NCBI RefSeq assembly: GCF_902150065.1
Contig: NC_043994.1
Span: 19,772,913 to 19,836,912 of the forward strand
Origin: Myripristis murdjan
Lineage: Eukaryota > Chordata > Actinopteri > Holocentriformes > Holocentridae
Reading direction: 5' to 3'
Length of the DNA: 64,000 nt
The position numbers were made by a program, and so were the translations under genes. Positions 21,996 through 32,600 of this stretch are shown one piece after another; position 1 is the stretch's first letter; each line of letters begins with the position of its first letter. Below the pieces are notes generated by a model. That model had not been told where the DNA came from, made no database searches, and saw only the letters and a program-made list of their open reading frames with translations.

Positions 21996-23348
21996 ATGTC
22001 CTGGAGGACCAATACAAGCCAGTCTTTTCCATTAACTACCATCCAGCCTCTTTCCCTCAATGGCACCTCTCAACATTCCCTGCCATGGGAGGAGAGTCAA
22101 GCCAGCAGCCCGTCTGTACAAGAGTGGGCGGAGAACAACACCCAGCTCCCCTCAGACCACTCTGTGTTGGGGAATGAGGAGTGGTGCCATACGTCCCCTG
22201 TCCTGACAGCATGCCTCGTAGTGTGTTACTGCATTACCATGGTGCTGGGGCTGGTGGGTAACACTGGTCTCATCTGCATCATCGCTCGGCGCAGAGAGCG
22301 AGCCAATGTCACTAGCATCTTCATCTGCAACCTGTCATTCTCTGACATCCTGATGTGTGTCTTCTGCCTGCCCTTCACTGTCATTTACACAGTGATGGAC
22401 CACTGGGTGTTTGGGTCTGTGTTATGCAGACTGGTGCCTTTCATCCAGTGTGTGTCAGTGACCGTGTCTGTCCTGTCTCTGGTGTTCATTGCTCTGGAAA
22501 GACATCAGCTGATCATTAATCCCTCTGGGTGGAAACCCAGCATCCCTCAGGCCTACATGGCAGTCATTCTCATCTGGACTCTGGCTTGCTTCACCTCCCT
22601 GCCTTTCTTGGCCTTTCAGCTACTCACCAATGAGCCCTATACAAATATACCTCAGCTCAGTTCTGCACTTCATCAGTCTCATCCCAATGCATCTCTGTTA
22701 CAGCCTTTCTCATACGCTCACACCAACTCATCTGTGCTTCTTAATTCATACCACACCATCTTTCCACACATCACCATCTCCCCTCATCTGGAGGCATGTC
22801 TGGAGCACTGGCCATCCCGCCCACAGAGGCTAGCTTACACTACATGGCTCCTGCTGTTCCAGTACTGTGGTCCTCTATTACTGGTTCTGCTCTGTTATAT
22901 TCGAGTGTTTGTGCGCCTTCGCCACCGTAAAGACATGCTGGACCACACCAGAACCCAAGACAACCAGCGTATGACCCACAGCCGCCGAATCAACATTATG
23001 CTGGCTGCCCTGATAACAGCCTTTGCTCTTTGCTGGCTGCCGCTCACCATCTTCAACGTGGTGTCAGACTGGAACCAGGAGGCTCTGCCCGTCTGCCACC
23101 ACAACCTGTTGTTCTCCCTCTGCCACCTGCTGGCCATGTCCTCCACCTGCATCAACCCTGTCATCTATGGATTCCTCAACACCAACTTTCGCCAGGAGGT
23201 GAGGGAAGCACTGCTGCACTGCTGCTGCCGCCCGCTGCAAGAAGAGTACGACCATTTCCCTCTGTCCACGGTGCACATGGAAGCGTCCCACACCTCGATG
23301 CCTGCCACCTACAGGAGCAACTCTGTTTCAGTCGCCTTGACTCCTTAA
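21996..23348 (+). CDS. npy4r: Neuropeptide Y receptor Y4 (class A GPCR)
   Basis: Intronless 450-residue coding exon. Seven membrane segments run from about 68 to 391: GLVGNTG in TM1, D117 in TM2 (NLSFSDILMC), C144 paired with C268, ALERHQLIINPSGWKPS at the end of TM3 (ERH in place of DRY, as in NPY receptors), CWLPL in TM6 and NPVIYGFLNTNF in TM7, then a CCC palmitoylation cluster. The C-terminal FPLSTVHMEAS matches PLSTVHTEVS of human Y4. The receptor binds pancreatic polypeptide and related peptides and signals through Gi. Possible N-glycosylation sites: N6, N22, N48, N231 and N244. Both the N-terminus (about 67 residues before TM1) and the second extracellular loop (about 70 residues) are longer than in mammals. 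Fish Y4 was formerly called Ya. Confidence 0.93.
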   Translation: MSWRTNTSQSFPLTTIQPLSLNGTSQHSLPWEESQASSPSVQEWAENNTQLPSDHSVLGNEEWCHTSPVLTACLVVCYCITMVLGLVGNTGLICIIARRRERANVTSIFICNLSFSDILMCVFCLPFTVIYTVMDHWVFGSVLCRLVPFIQCVSVTVSVLSLVFIALERHQLIINPSGWKPSIPQAYMAVILIWTLACFTSLPFLAFQLLTNEPYTNIPQLSSALHQSHPNASLLQPFSYAHTNSSVLLNSYHTIFPHITISPHLEACLEHWPSRPQRLAYTTWLLLFQYCGPLLLVLLCYIRVFVRLRHRKDMLDHTRTQDNQRMTHSRRINIMLAALITAFALCWLPLTIFNVVSDWNQEALPVCHHNLLFSLCHLLAMSSTCINPVIYGFLNTNFRQEVREALLHCCCRPLQEEYDHFPLSTVHMEASHTSMPATYRSNSVSVALTP

Positions 23349-24007
23349 AAGAGCAGGAAGTAGGAATCACACATGCTGTTTGCTGTAGCTCAAACTCCTG
23401 CTCTCCATTCTCCCTTTAATGATAGTACAACATTTTTGGCAGTGGTTTGAAGTGACGTGTACAGTGCAATGTCAAATTCAATTCAGTCAGTGTAAATGTA
23501 TTCCATTAATTAGTGAGCCAATTATTTAATGAGTGTTTTAATGTAATAACTGTAAGATTTTAACTCTAAAGAGAAAATAACTTTAAACACATCCACATGT
23601 CTAATTTTAGAGTGCACATTTGAACTATTGTCCAATTGTGTTGCTAAAAATCATATTCAAGACATTTTAATTACAAATGATGCTGTTAACATGCTCACAA
23701 TACAAGGTGCAAAATGTGTTTATTATATTCTATGTTGTATTGAAAAGAAACACAAACGTGTGTTGTGCTGAACTAGGCGTGCGTGAAAAACTGCATCCCT
23801 TCTAAGAGAACCGTTACTGTTGTATTTTTTTACATTTCACTTAGTTTTATATTTATGATCTTTGTGTTATAAAATGAGTGTGGGAACGTCATTGCTGAAG
23901 ATAATGGTGTTGTGTTTTGTGAATTCTGTAACATATCAAGCTGATATGTAACAATTTTGTTCCACATTGCAAACAACAAGCCCAGTTAGTATGGCTTACA
24001 CTGGTTT

Positions 24008-24013
24008 AATAAA
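24008..24013 (+). terminator. npy4r: Polyadenylation signal of npy4r
   Basis: AATAAA about 660 bp after the receptor's stop codon. Confidence 0.5.
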
Positions 24014-24526
24014 CAGTCTGACTGCTTTCAGTGGTCTTTCTATGGTAATTTTAATGTCTAACCACTGATAAACTCATGCATATGTTCTTGGTTTAATAAT
24101 CACAAGAATAGAAATTGCATTTTTTGCCTGAGGCAGCAATGGGGCATATGCAAATATATCGTTTTATACAGCATAAACGGGTGGTCAGCAGATAATAATA
24201 TCCATATGCAAGTGCTGAAATTTCCCTGTGAAACAGAGGCATACCATCTGTTTCTGGCTTTTCTAATATACAGATGGCAACAGTTTTAAATGTAGGTGTT
24301 TGAACTCACTTTTATGGTAATAGTAATAAAGTATAAATTCAATATTCAGTATAGAAAACTGGGCTTCTCATGGATTTTTAGAAATAGAGTGCTTAGGGAA
24401 AAACACTTGGCTGCCACAAAATCAGCTCACAAGAGAAACATTCAGCACTTGCATGAGTGGCCTCTTAACATTGCACACTTATACTTTTAAGATGAACTTA
24501 CTGGGAAGCGGTGAGGGTCCAGGTCA

Positions 24527-24600
24527 TCAGAATCAGAAATACTTTATTGATTCCTGAGGGGAAACTGGGTCAGCTTCAACTGCTCAAATTCTCAAGAGAA
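24527..24600 (-). mobile_element. Non-LTR retrotransposon 3' tail fragment
   Basis: On the minus strand it reads TTTCCCCTCAGGAATCAATAAAGTATTTCTGATTCTGATG, the hallmark 3' end of a teleost LINE/SINE family. A related tail lies at 2353-2456. Only the last part of the element is recognisable; I do not assign the clade. Confidence 0.5.
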
Positions 24601-24727
24601 TAATATATCATAAGCATCAGTGAAATGATAAGAAAAAAGAAAAGAAGCAAGAAATATATATACATCTAACTACAGGCATGTCCATTATGTGCATATATAT
24701 GTGCGTTAGCTCCAGCAGTGTAGTTGT

Positions 24728-24757
24728 AATAAATAAATAAATAAATAAATAAATAAA
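24728..24757 (+). repeat. (AATA)n microsatellite
   Basis: About seven tetranucleotide units just upstream of the mcph1 promoter. Confidence 0.95.
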
Positions 24758-24786
24758 AGATAACACACTCTCTATTCCTGCGCTTC

Positions 24787-24923
24787 TGGACGGAAGTGAC
24801 GTTTATTTACCTATCAACCAATGGCTGACTTTACTCCCAGGATGCCTTGTTTCACAAACGACACGCGCCAAAGATGTAACTTGTTAATAGTCAGGTTTAG
24901 GGAACTTAGGAGTACGGAAGCAG
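24787..24923 (+). promoter_or_regulatory. mcph1: Promoter and untranslated exon 1 of mcph1
   Basis: TATA-less promoter with an ETS/CRE-like CGGAAGTGACGT (24791) and a CCAAT box (24818), followed by an untranslated exon ending GGAAGCAG|gtaagt at 24923. This is typical of housekeeping and cell-cycle genes. The transcription start itself is inferred. Confidence 0.6.
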
Positions 24924-25470
24924 GTAAGTCACTCTTAAAACGTACAGTTAGATATGTTTAGGTCTACGGTCATGGCTAATAACCGTGGTAATAACTCAGA
25001 GGCAACAGTGAGTGTAGTGTGTGTCATGTCAACATGTTAAAACACACTTTAGAGCCGCAGCACACCGTCCTACCAGCGAGCTAATGCTAACGCTAGCAGC
25101 CTTCAGTCAACGTAAACGGAGTCAGAAGGTTAGCTAATGTAAACTAATGTCAACAGCTACATCTAACTACAGACTTATAGTTACAAGGCTGGGTATTATC
25201 TCTGTCTTGGATACAAGAGGTTAAACGAGCGAAGAGATGGTTGTTAAATCAAAGCTACTTATTGTTATTTATATTCATAACAAACCTCAGTGGTTAAGGT
25301 GACCGTTAACGTTACATTAGTTTAGCTGATTTTAACCGAGCAGCCAGGGACAAAGTTACAATAGGCTACGTTTTTTCCACTAAATAAAACACTGAAGCAA
25401 TAGTACTAATTTTTTTTTTTTTTTTTTTTTTTAATTGAGAGAGATATAAGCGTTTAATCCTCACCACTAA

Positions 25471-26092
25471 CCCTCCTGTTAATGGCAAATTTACTAACAT
25501 TTATCATCAGTCGGGGTCAGTTTGAATCCAGCGTTTAAAATCTCAAATCAATGATTACAATAAGAATTATTACCCAAGTTTATGTGTCAGGTACTTTATG
25601 TGTCTTCTTGATTATTTAAATAGCCCTTTAAATAAAACATAACCTCTACCACCAAACCCCACTTATACATTCTTCATATTTTCCCCTCCCAAATGTCATA
25701 TTAACTATCAGTGGTTCTCAGATGACTACAGGTGTGGTTGTGTTTGGTCAGGGCCCTAAAGCAGAGGGAAGTTTTATAATGATTATAAATGGCATGTTTA
25801 GTTCCTCAGTGTCATCCAAAATATGTGTACGAATGTCTGTAAAATGTTGATATTTCCTATGTGTTTTATACAGCTATATAAAGGCCTGGGGTTGAGTAGA
25901 CCCCTAGAAACGCTGATGTGTACACAATTTGTGCAGAACACTGAAAACATAACATCATGTTCATTTTATGTTTCTACTTTCCCAATTAAATTAGGAGGAA
26001 TAAGTCCTTAAATGTGAAGGGAAAAAAACGTATGTATTTAGAGATGTTAAACATTGAATAGAGTCAAATTGACCCCAAAGATAATAGGAGGG
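25471..26092 (+). mobile_element. piggyBac-like MITE, copy 1 (mcph1 intron 1)
   Basis: 622 bp. The ends are CCCTCCTGTTA at the left and TAATAGGAGGG at the right; each end continues inward to a GGGGTCARTTTGA-type block. The right flank is TTAA and the left is CTAA (a decayed TTAA), as expected for piggyBac-type insertion. No transposase. A second copy in the opposite orientation lies in agpat5 intron 1. Confidence 0.75.
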
Positions 26093-26154
26093 TTAATAAT
26101 TGTCAGAAAAAAAAAAAAAAAAAAACAGTTTCCTTTTCAGTTGTAGATCACTGC

Positions 26155-26390
26155 TACAGCCTATCTTGGGAGGGTGCAGCATTATTAGATCCGGAAGCCT
26201 GTCTGTTTGTTGAAAAGTATGTGGATGCTTTCTTGCACTTGCCCTCCTCTAAAGGGGGTCAGACTGCAGGGTGGGCTAGCTGCTGTCCCTGCAGCTGGTT
26301 GAGAGCTAATGTCTTGCTCAAGGACGATTTCAGCAGAGTAAATGTCGGCCCACTTGGGGCTTGAACCCTGTCAAAGCCCTGTTGGCTACT
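26155..26390. repeat. Degenerate dispersed repeat in mcph1 intron 1
   Basis: Contains CTTGCTCAAGGACGATTTC and GGGGCTTGAACCCTG, words found in a very common teleost interspersed repeat. It is too diverged to bound or to classify. Confidence 0.3.
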
Positions 26391-26676
26391 TAGCTCTTCT
26401 CTTGCTATTCCTGGCATATGTTTTAAAATAGCTTTTCTTCTCTGTAGTCCATTAAAAACAAATTAGTTTGTGTGGTTGCCCAAAAATAGCTATCCCTCAT
26501 TGGTGCAGACTGTATGACTGACCAGGGTGTAAGAAGTGATTTTGGTCAGTAAAAAAAGGGTCACAGTGAGTAGAGTGTCACTGGATCTGTCAAAAATTAA
26601 TCTGTGACCTCAAGAAATGTCTCTGTGGAATATTGTGTCTTTATGCAGGTGAATTTGGGAGCTGAGGAAGACAATA

Positions 26677-29600
26677 ATGGACACAAGCAGTGACTGTTCA
26701 TCTGTTCTTAAAGGTAAGGCATTAGCATAGGCGTAGGGGTCTTAAACGTTTTTCAAGCCAAGGACCCCCAAACTGATCGAGTGATGGAGCAGGGACCCCC
26801 TTCAATATATATTGTATAAAATTGTGTTTTATATTAAACTGGGCCTAGTGACATGTATAAATGTACCTTGTTATTGTGCATTGAATACTAAGCTATTCAA
26901 ATAATACACAGGTTTATTTATTCAAGTTTTTATTTTAAACGTGAAAGGTAAATTGGAAACAAAAATAAGTGATGGCCTATTAGTGCCACTGCCATGAATA
27001 AACATATATGTAACATTGCAAACAATACTGAATTATTAATAAAATTGGGTAAAAAATATATTAAATAAATTAATAAATTAAATATATTGTCTAATCAGCC
27101 ACAAATTTCACAACCCCCTGCAGTATCTCCGTGGACCCCCTAGGGGTCGCGGACCCCCTGTTGAAGACCTCTGGCATAGGCTATTGATCTATCTGTGTAC
27201 TCCAACTTTACATTTTACTACATTTTAAAAATTCTATATATTTTTTTTTTTTGTGTCTTGGTTTATTTTGTCTGCAGATGTTGTTGCCTACGTTGATGTG
27301 TGGTCGTCAAACAAAACAGAAAACTATTCGAAACCATTCATCCAGCAACTCCACGAAATGGGAGCCCAGGTGAGGCCACAGTGCACATGCATTCACACAC
27401 TTACAGTATTTTCATATAGTGAGTGTGTTTAGTTCCTGTAACACTTGAAATGCTTTTGCTTTTACAGGTATCAAAAACATTCAATAAACAAGTCACACAT
27501 GTTGTATTTAACAACGGTCATCAGGCCACATGGACGAAAGCCAAGAAAACTGGTGTGAAGCTTGTCTCTGTCCTGTGGCTTGCCAGGTAATGTTGACTTG
27601 AAGTGGTGTGTGATTTTTTTTTTTTTTTAAACCTCAGTAGTGCTATGTTTGTATTACTTTGAGATTTTTATACCTCACAAAATTGTGGTCATGTGATCTG
27701 TTTTTTTTTTTTTTTTTTTTTTTTTTTTTGGGTAAAATAATGTCCAGTTGTAAAGATGACGGCGTACACGTGGATGAAGAGTTGTATCCGGCTGTAAATG
27801 ATGAGCGCCATCCTGAGCTTAAGAAAAGGACAGTAAGTAAAATCAGCCTACATTTGACCTAACACATACAGTATGTTGCTTTCTTGGCTTAAAATTTCAT
27901 GGATAAAAGATGTTCATGTTGGACCCCTGTCTGCATAGCCAATCACTGTGCTGAACTCTTGGTAAATACAGTGTGTCCTGGAGTAACTTTTCTGTACTAA
28001 ATTTGAGAGCACTTTGACCACTTTTAGCTTTTCTTTCAGTTGAAACTTAAAAAAATTATTCTGGCCTTAAAGAGTAAAATAAAGGGACATGGGTTTCACA
28101 TCCTATTCAAAACACTAATGTGTTTTTCTGTTTGTTTTTGTTTTGTGTGTGTGTTTGTTTTGCTTAGCATCGTTGCATGCAGCCAAGAGATTCTCCAGAC
28201 AAGACGCCTGAAAATAATAAGCGGATGAGGAAGAAATTAGACAAGTTGATGAAAGACCTGCCACAAAAAACGTCTCTCAGTAAGAGATCAGTATGTGTTG
28301 GAAACCTGTCACATAAAACCACGACATGCAGTTTGTCATTTCATTATAATTTCTATCCACAGTCACTGATGTGTCGCCATACATTATTGATGAAGAAAAT
28401 GGAATAGTCTACAGCCCCAAACTGAAAAGGTCCGACACCATGGCACAGCGTTTGAGAGAAATGAAAGAGAAAAGGGAAAACCTGTCACCCACAGGTATGT
28501 GCAACAGGGTGTCCACAGGCTGACATACTATATTTTTGTCTTAGTAAAGCTTTAAAGCACTTAAGCACTTGTGAAACAGTTGGAAATTTAGATATCTGTA
28601 TCTCTTTCTTTCAGCCTCACAGATGGTTGAATCCTGTTCGTCACCTGGGCTGAAGCCCTCTCTTGGGAGCACACCAACTATCTGCAAATTATTATGTAAG
28701 AACATTGTAATGGTTGGCAGAATGTGCAGAATTTGAATTAATTTTAGCCACAAATTAAAGATTCATTAATTAAAACACCCACAAACTTGCAATAATTTGA
28801 AACATGCTTGTTATTTGATCTAAATTTACATAGATGTACATCAAGTGTACCAAAAATTACAGTGAACTACCTCTAACCACAGTATTTTTTTTCTGCCACT
28901 GTGACTTCACATCACTGCTGTAGGATATTTCCAGGATCCTTCCGGTTTTATTATGTATTGATCACGTGTCAGGAGTTTGGACACCTGACTTTTTCGCATT
29001 GTTTAATATACCATAGCCACAAATGATATATGATCAATTTATTATTTACTGACCAATATCCATTTATTATTTATTTACTATCTAGTCTTTCGTGAGAGTA
29101 GCAAAAAAAAAAAAAAAAAATCACGGTAGTACATGAATTTTCTGTCAGACGTGTTTTCTAATTTTTAAATATTGTCCTCAATGCAGATGAACAGTCAGAT
29201 GACGACGATGACGTTGATGTCGCTGCTTCACTGGCTGGTCAACTTGATCACTCGTCTGATAAAGAAGAAGAGGGAAAACAACATAATGATAATGACCAGT
29301 GTCACCGTGAATCACATCAAAGGGAAGACTCTGAGAAGCTGTGGCTGTCACCTCGCAGAGATCTGTCTAAACAGAAACATGTGACTCCTGCGGACTTTTC
29401 TGATTTAGATCACAAAGAAAAAGGGACTAAAAAACAAAGGTCAAGGAGGAGCTCAGTCAAAAAGCAGCAGCAAGCAAAACATAACTCCATAGATTCCCCA
29501 GAAAATGCTCAGCACAGCAAGAGCTTGGGCAAAAATGTTTTCGACCATAGTCATCTTGAACCGTGTCACAGGAAAGACTCAGAAAAACCATGGCTGTCGC

Positions 29601-32600
29601 CTTGCAAAGATGTGTCGCAACAGAAATCTGTAACTCCTTTGGCATTATGTGATTCTGATGTCAAACAAAAAGGGATAAAAAAGAGCTCAAGGAGAAGCTC
29701 AGTCAAAAAGCAAACAGTAGGGGAGCATAACTTCACGGAAAGTCCAGAGGATTTTCAAAAGGACAAAGGCAAGAACTGCCACATTAAAAAGGAACAATCA
29801 CAAAGAAAAGCTTATAGCTGTGCTGTTGAAAGAAGTGAACAGTCCTCTAACAAACTTGAAATGGGAAACCCAAAAACTAGAGTGGTGCAATCTCTGACAG
29901 ACAGTAAGACCCAGAGCTGTCCTGTGATTTTGATCTCTCCCTGGCTTTCATCCCCAAGCACGTTAAGTAGTCCTGTAGTTGATAAAGAACTGGCAAAAGG
30001 AATTGCTTCTTCATTGCCAAAAGCAGATCACAAAGCACTCAAACGAGCTGGACCCTCATTTTCTGCTTTGGTGAAATCTTTCGCTACTCCCAACGAGTCA
30101 GTAAATATTGCCTCAAGTTCCTTTGACGATGACGATGATGATGTTTTTGAAGACTATTTCTCACCGGCTAACCACCGCAAGACAAAACAAAGACCTCTTT
30201 TGCCCAGCCTGCCTTTAGAAACAGAGATTCAGATTCCTTTTGAATTGGACTCCATCACAGAGAAGAGAAAAGACAGAAAATGTGAAAGCACAAGCCGTGA
30301 GACCATTTGTAGAAACAAGAGGAAAAGGAGTTCCAGTCATCAGTCTGGTAGTATAAACAGTGAACCTCCAGATCATCAATGCCAAGATGTCCAAGAATCT
30401 CCACATGCCAAGGACAGTCTTGACAGTAACGTAGCTCACAGGACCAACAAAAGGAGTAGACGGAGGACACTGCCACTTTTGAGCCATGGTGAATTTACAG
30501 CTGATGTGGCGAAGCGAGGAAAAACATCTGTTCCCATACAACCACCACAGTCGAGTCTGGAAGAGGCCAGTGCAGAGTTTGACTTTCTGAAAAAGTCAGA
30601 TGACAGTGTCCTTTCTCACACCATAGAAAGTGAGTAGTAACATACCCAGAGTTTGGAAAGCATTTATGAACCACAGTGAAGACAATTTTCCATATTTTTA
30701 TGTAATTTCTTCCACATAACCACCAGCCAAATTTGGCATTTGAACTTCCACCACTGTGTAGTTTGCTCTAGCTGTGATCCTTCGTTCATGAATTTGGGTT
30801 CAAAAGGTTTTCATTATGTTTTCAGGGAATAAATACATCTTGGGTGACTTAGTGATTTAGTGAAGTGCATTTTCTCAGTGTAAAATATAAGTAGTTATCA
30901 TATTGATGAAGAGCAGGACAGTTAAAACCACGTTTGATTGCCCTTCTTGTTGCTCTCCTGCTTTGCTGTGCCAGCAGGTCAAATTGGACATGAACAGATC
31001 ACCTTTTCGAGGGAGTTTAGAAGATGAGGAAAATACATATGCACCAAGGATAGAGGGATTTTAAATCCTCTATTATATCTGTCCTTTCTTATCATTTCCT
31101 GGAGATGCTTTTTGAATTTCACGCAAGCTGAGGATTTCTCTCCAAGGAACAGCCCCACATGACACTTTCATGTCACTAATATTTATAAACTATACTAAAA
31201 CATTGGTGCATGGCATTTTTATGGGCCTTCAATATAATAAAACATTTTTGGTTATACTGTGTAAGGACCCAGATGTTATCACTAAAGCAACAGACTAAGA
31301 CTAAATGCTTGTTTACATTTTATTTTTGTACACTTTATTTTTTGATTGGTTTGTTAATTATGAGCTGCTGATAAAAAAAAATATTTACTTTCTGTGTTTG
31401 CAAGTGCAATTCCATGACATGTTTAAAATTAACAACTTTTTTTAAAAAAAATTGAAAATCTTTGCCTCATTTAAATGTCTGTAAATGTCTAGTAAATGTC
31501 ATGTATGAAAAATTTCTAATTTCTAATAAATGTATGTCTGTCATTTTTACTTAATACTTAATATGAAAAGAGCTGGTTCATGTTGCACATGTAGAGTACA
31601 TTTCCATTTTTTATTTATTTTATTTATTTATTTAAAAACAAAAAAACAAAACATATCTTTGAGGAGAAAATACTTGAAATTCACCATTTGGAATTGCTTC
31701 AAGTATCCAGTCTGTAAAAGCGTTATAATTTTCTGAAACAAAGATTTTACTTATCTACCTGTTTTTCTAAACTGCCTTATAATTGTCTTGAATCGCACAG
31801 TAGCAGTAATTTTGTAAAAGTAATTGTCATTTTTAAAATGAAGGGATTATACGAATGCAGTTAAATACAAGTCACAGAAACTTCAGATGCCCAGAATTAT
31901 TTAGAAGTCAGTTTAGTTTGCCACTGTGATTTTTATATTTGACAGTTTTACCTGACAGCACCTAAAATAACCTGTCTTTGGAAACTCCACCCATCTGTCA
32001 CTTCAAGAAGCTTAAAACAAGTGCCACCAATTACACACTGAGCAAAGTATAACTGGAACACAGATGAACATGAATGCATGTAACAAAACAACACCTGCTG
32101 TATGATTGCTTGACTGATATTTTTGCCCACATTGTTTTGAAAAAATATTTTTTTTCTAGTTGTAGGTAGAGGAAGTGAACAAACAGCTGCATCTGGTTTG
32201 ACTGAGAAACCTGAAGGCGCACAGAATCAGGCTGAGCAAGTGAGTTTGACTGCCAAGAAAATGGACAACAAAAAGGTAACATGAATTAATAACTTCTTTT
32301 TTAGACATCATCTATCATGCAGTGTAGTGTGAAAAGTTAATCATTGAGTTTGCAGGATTCTGTGGACTGCATTTACAATGCAATGAATAGGGGAATATAA
32401 ACCTTGAAATTACCACATTCTATAAAAATTGACCCAAAATATAAGCAGTCATGAAAAATGCACGTAAATGGAACATTTAACCTTGAATGAGCCTGGAAAA
32501 ACAGTCACCCGTGTAGAATTGCTATTACTTTCAATATATATCCTCTATATTATGCAGTTACATGTGATTATTATAAAATTTCAATTAGCTTTATTTCCCC

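Noticed and set aside
30630-30646. Stop codon just after the large mcph1 exon, suggesting a short isoform
   Set aside because: The frame ends at TAG only if the strong donor A|gtgagt at 30629 is ignored; the splice to 32160 is in phase and the downstream BRCT exons are well preserved.
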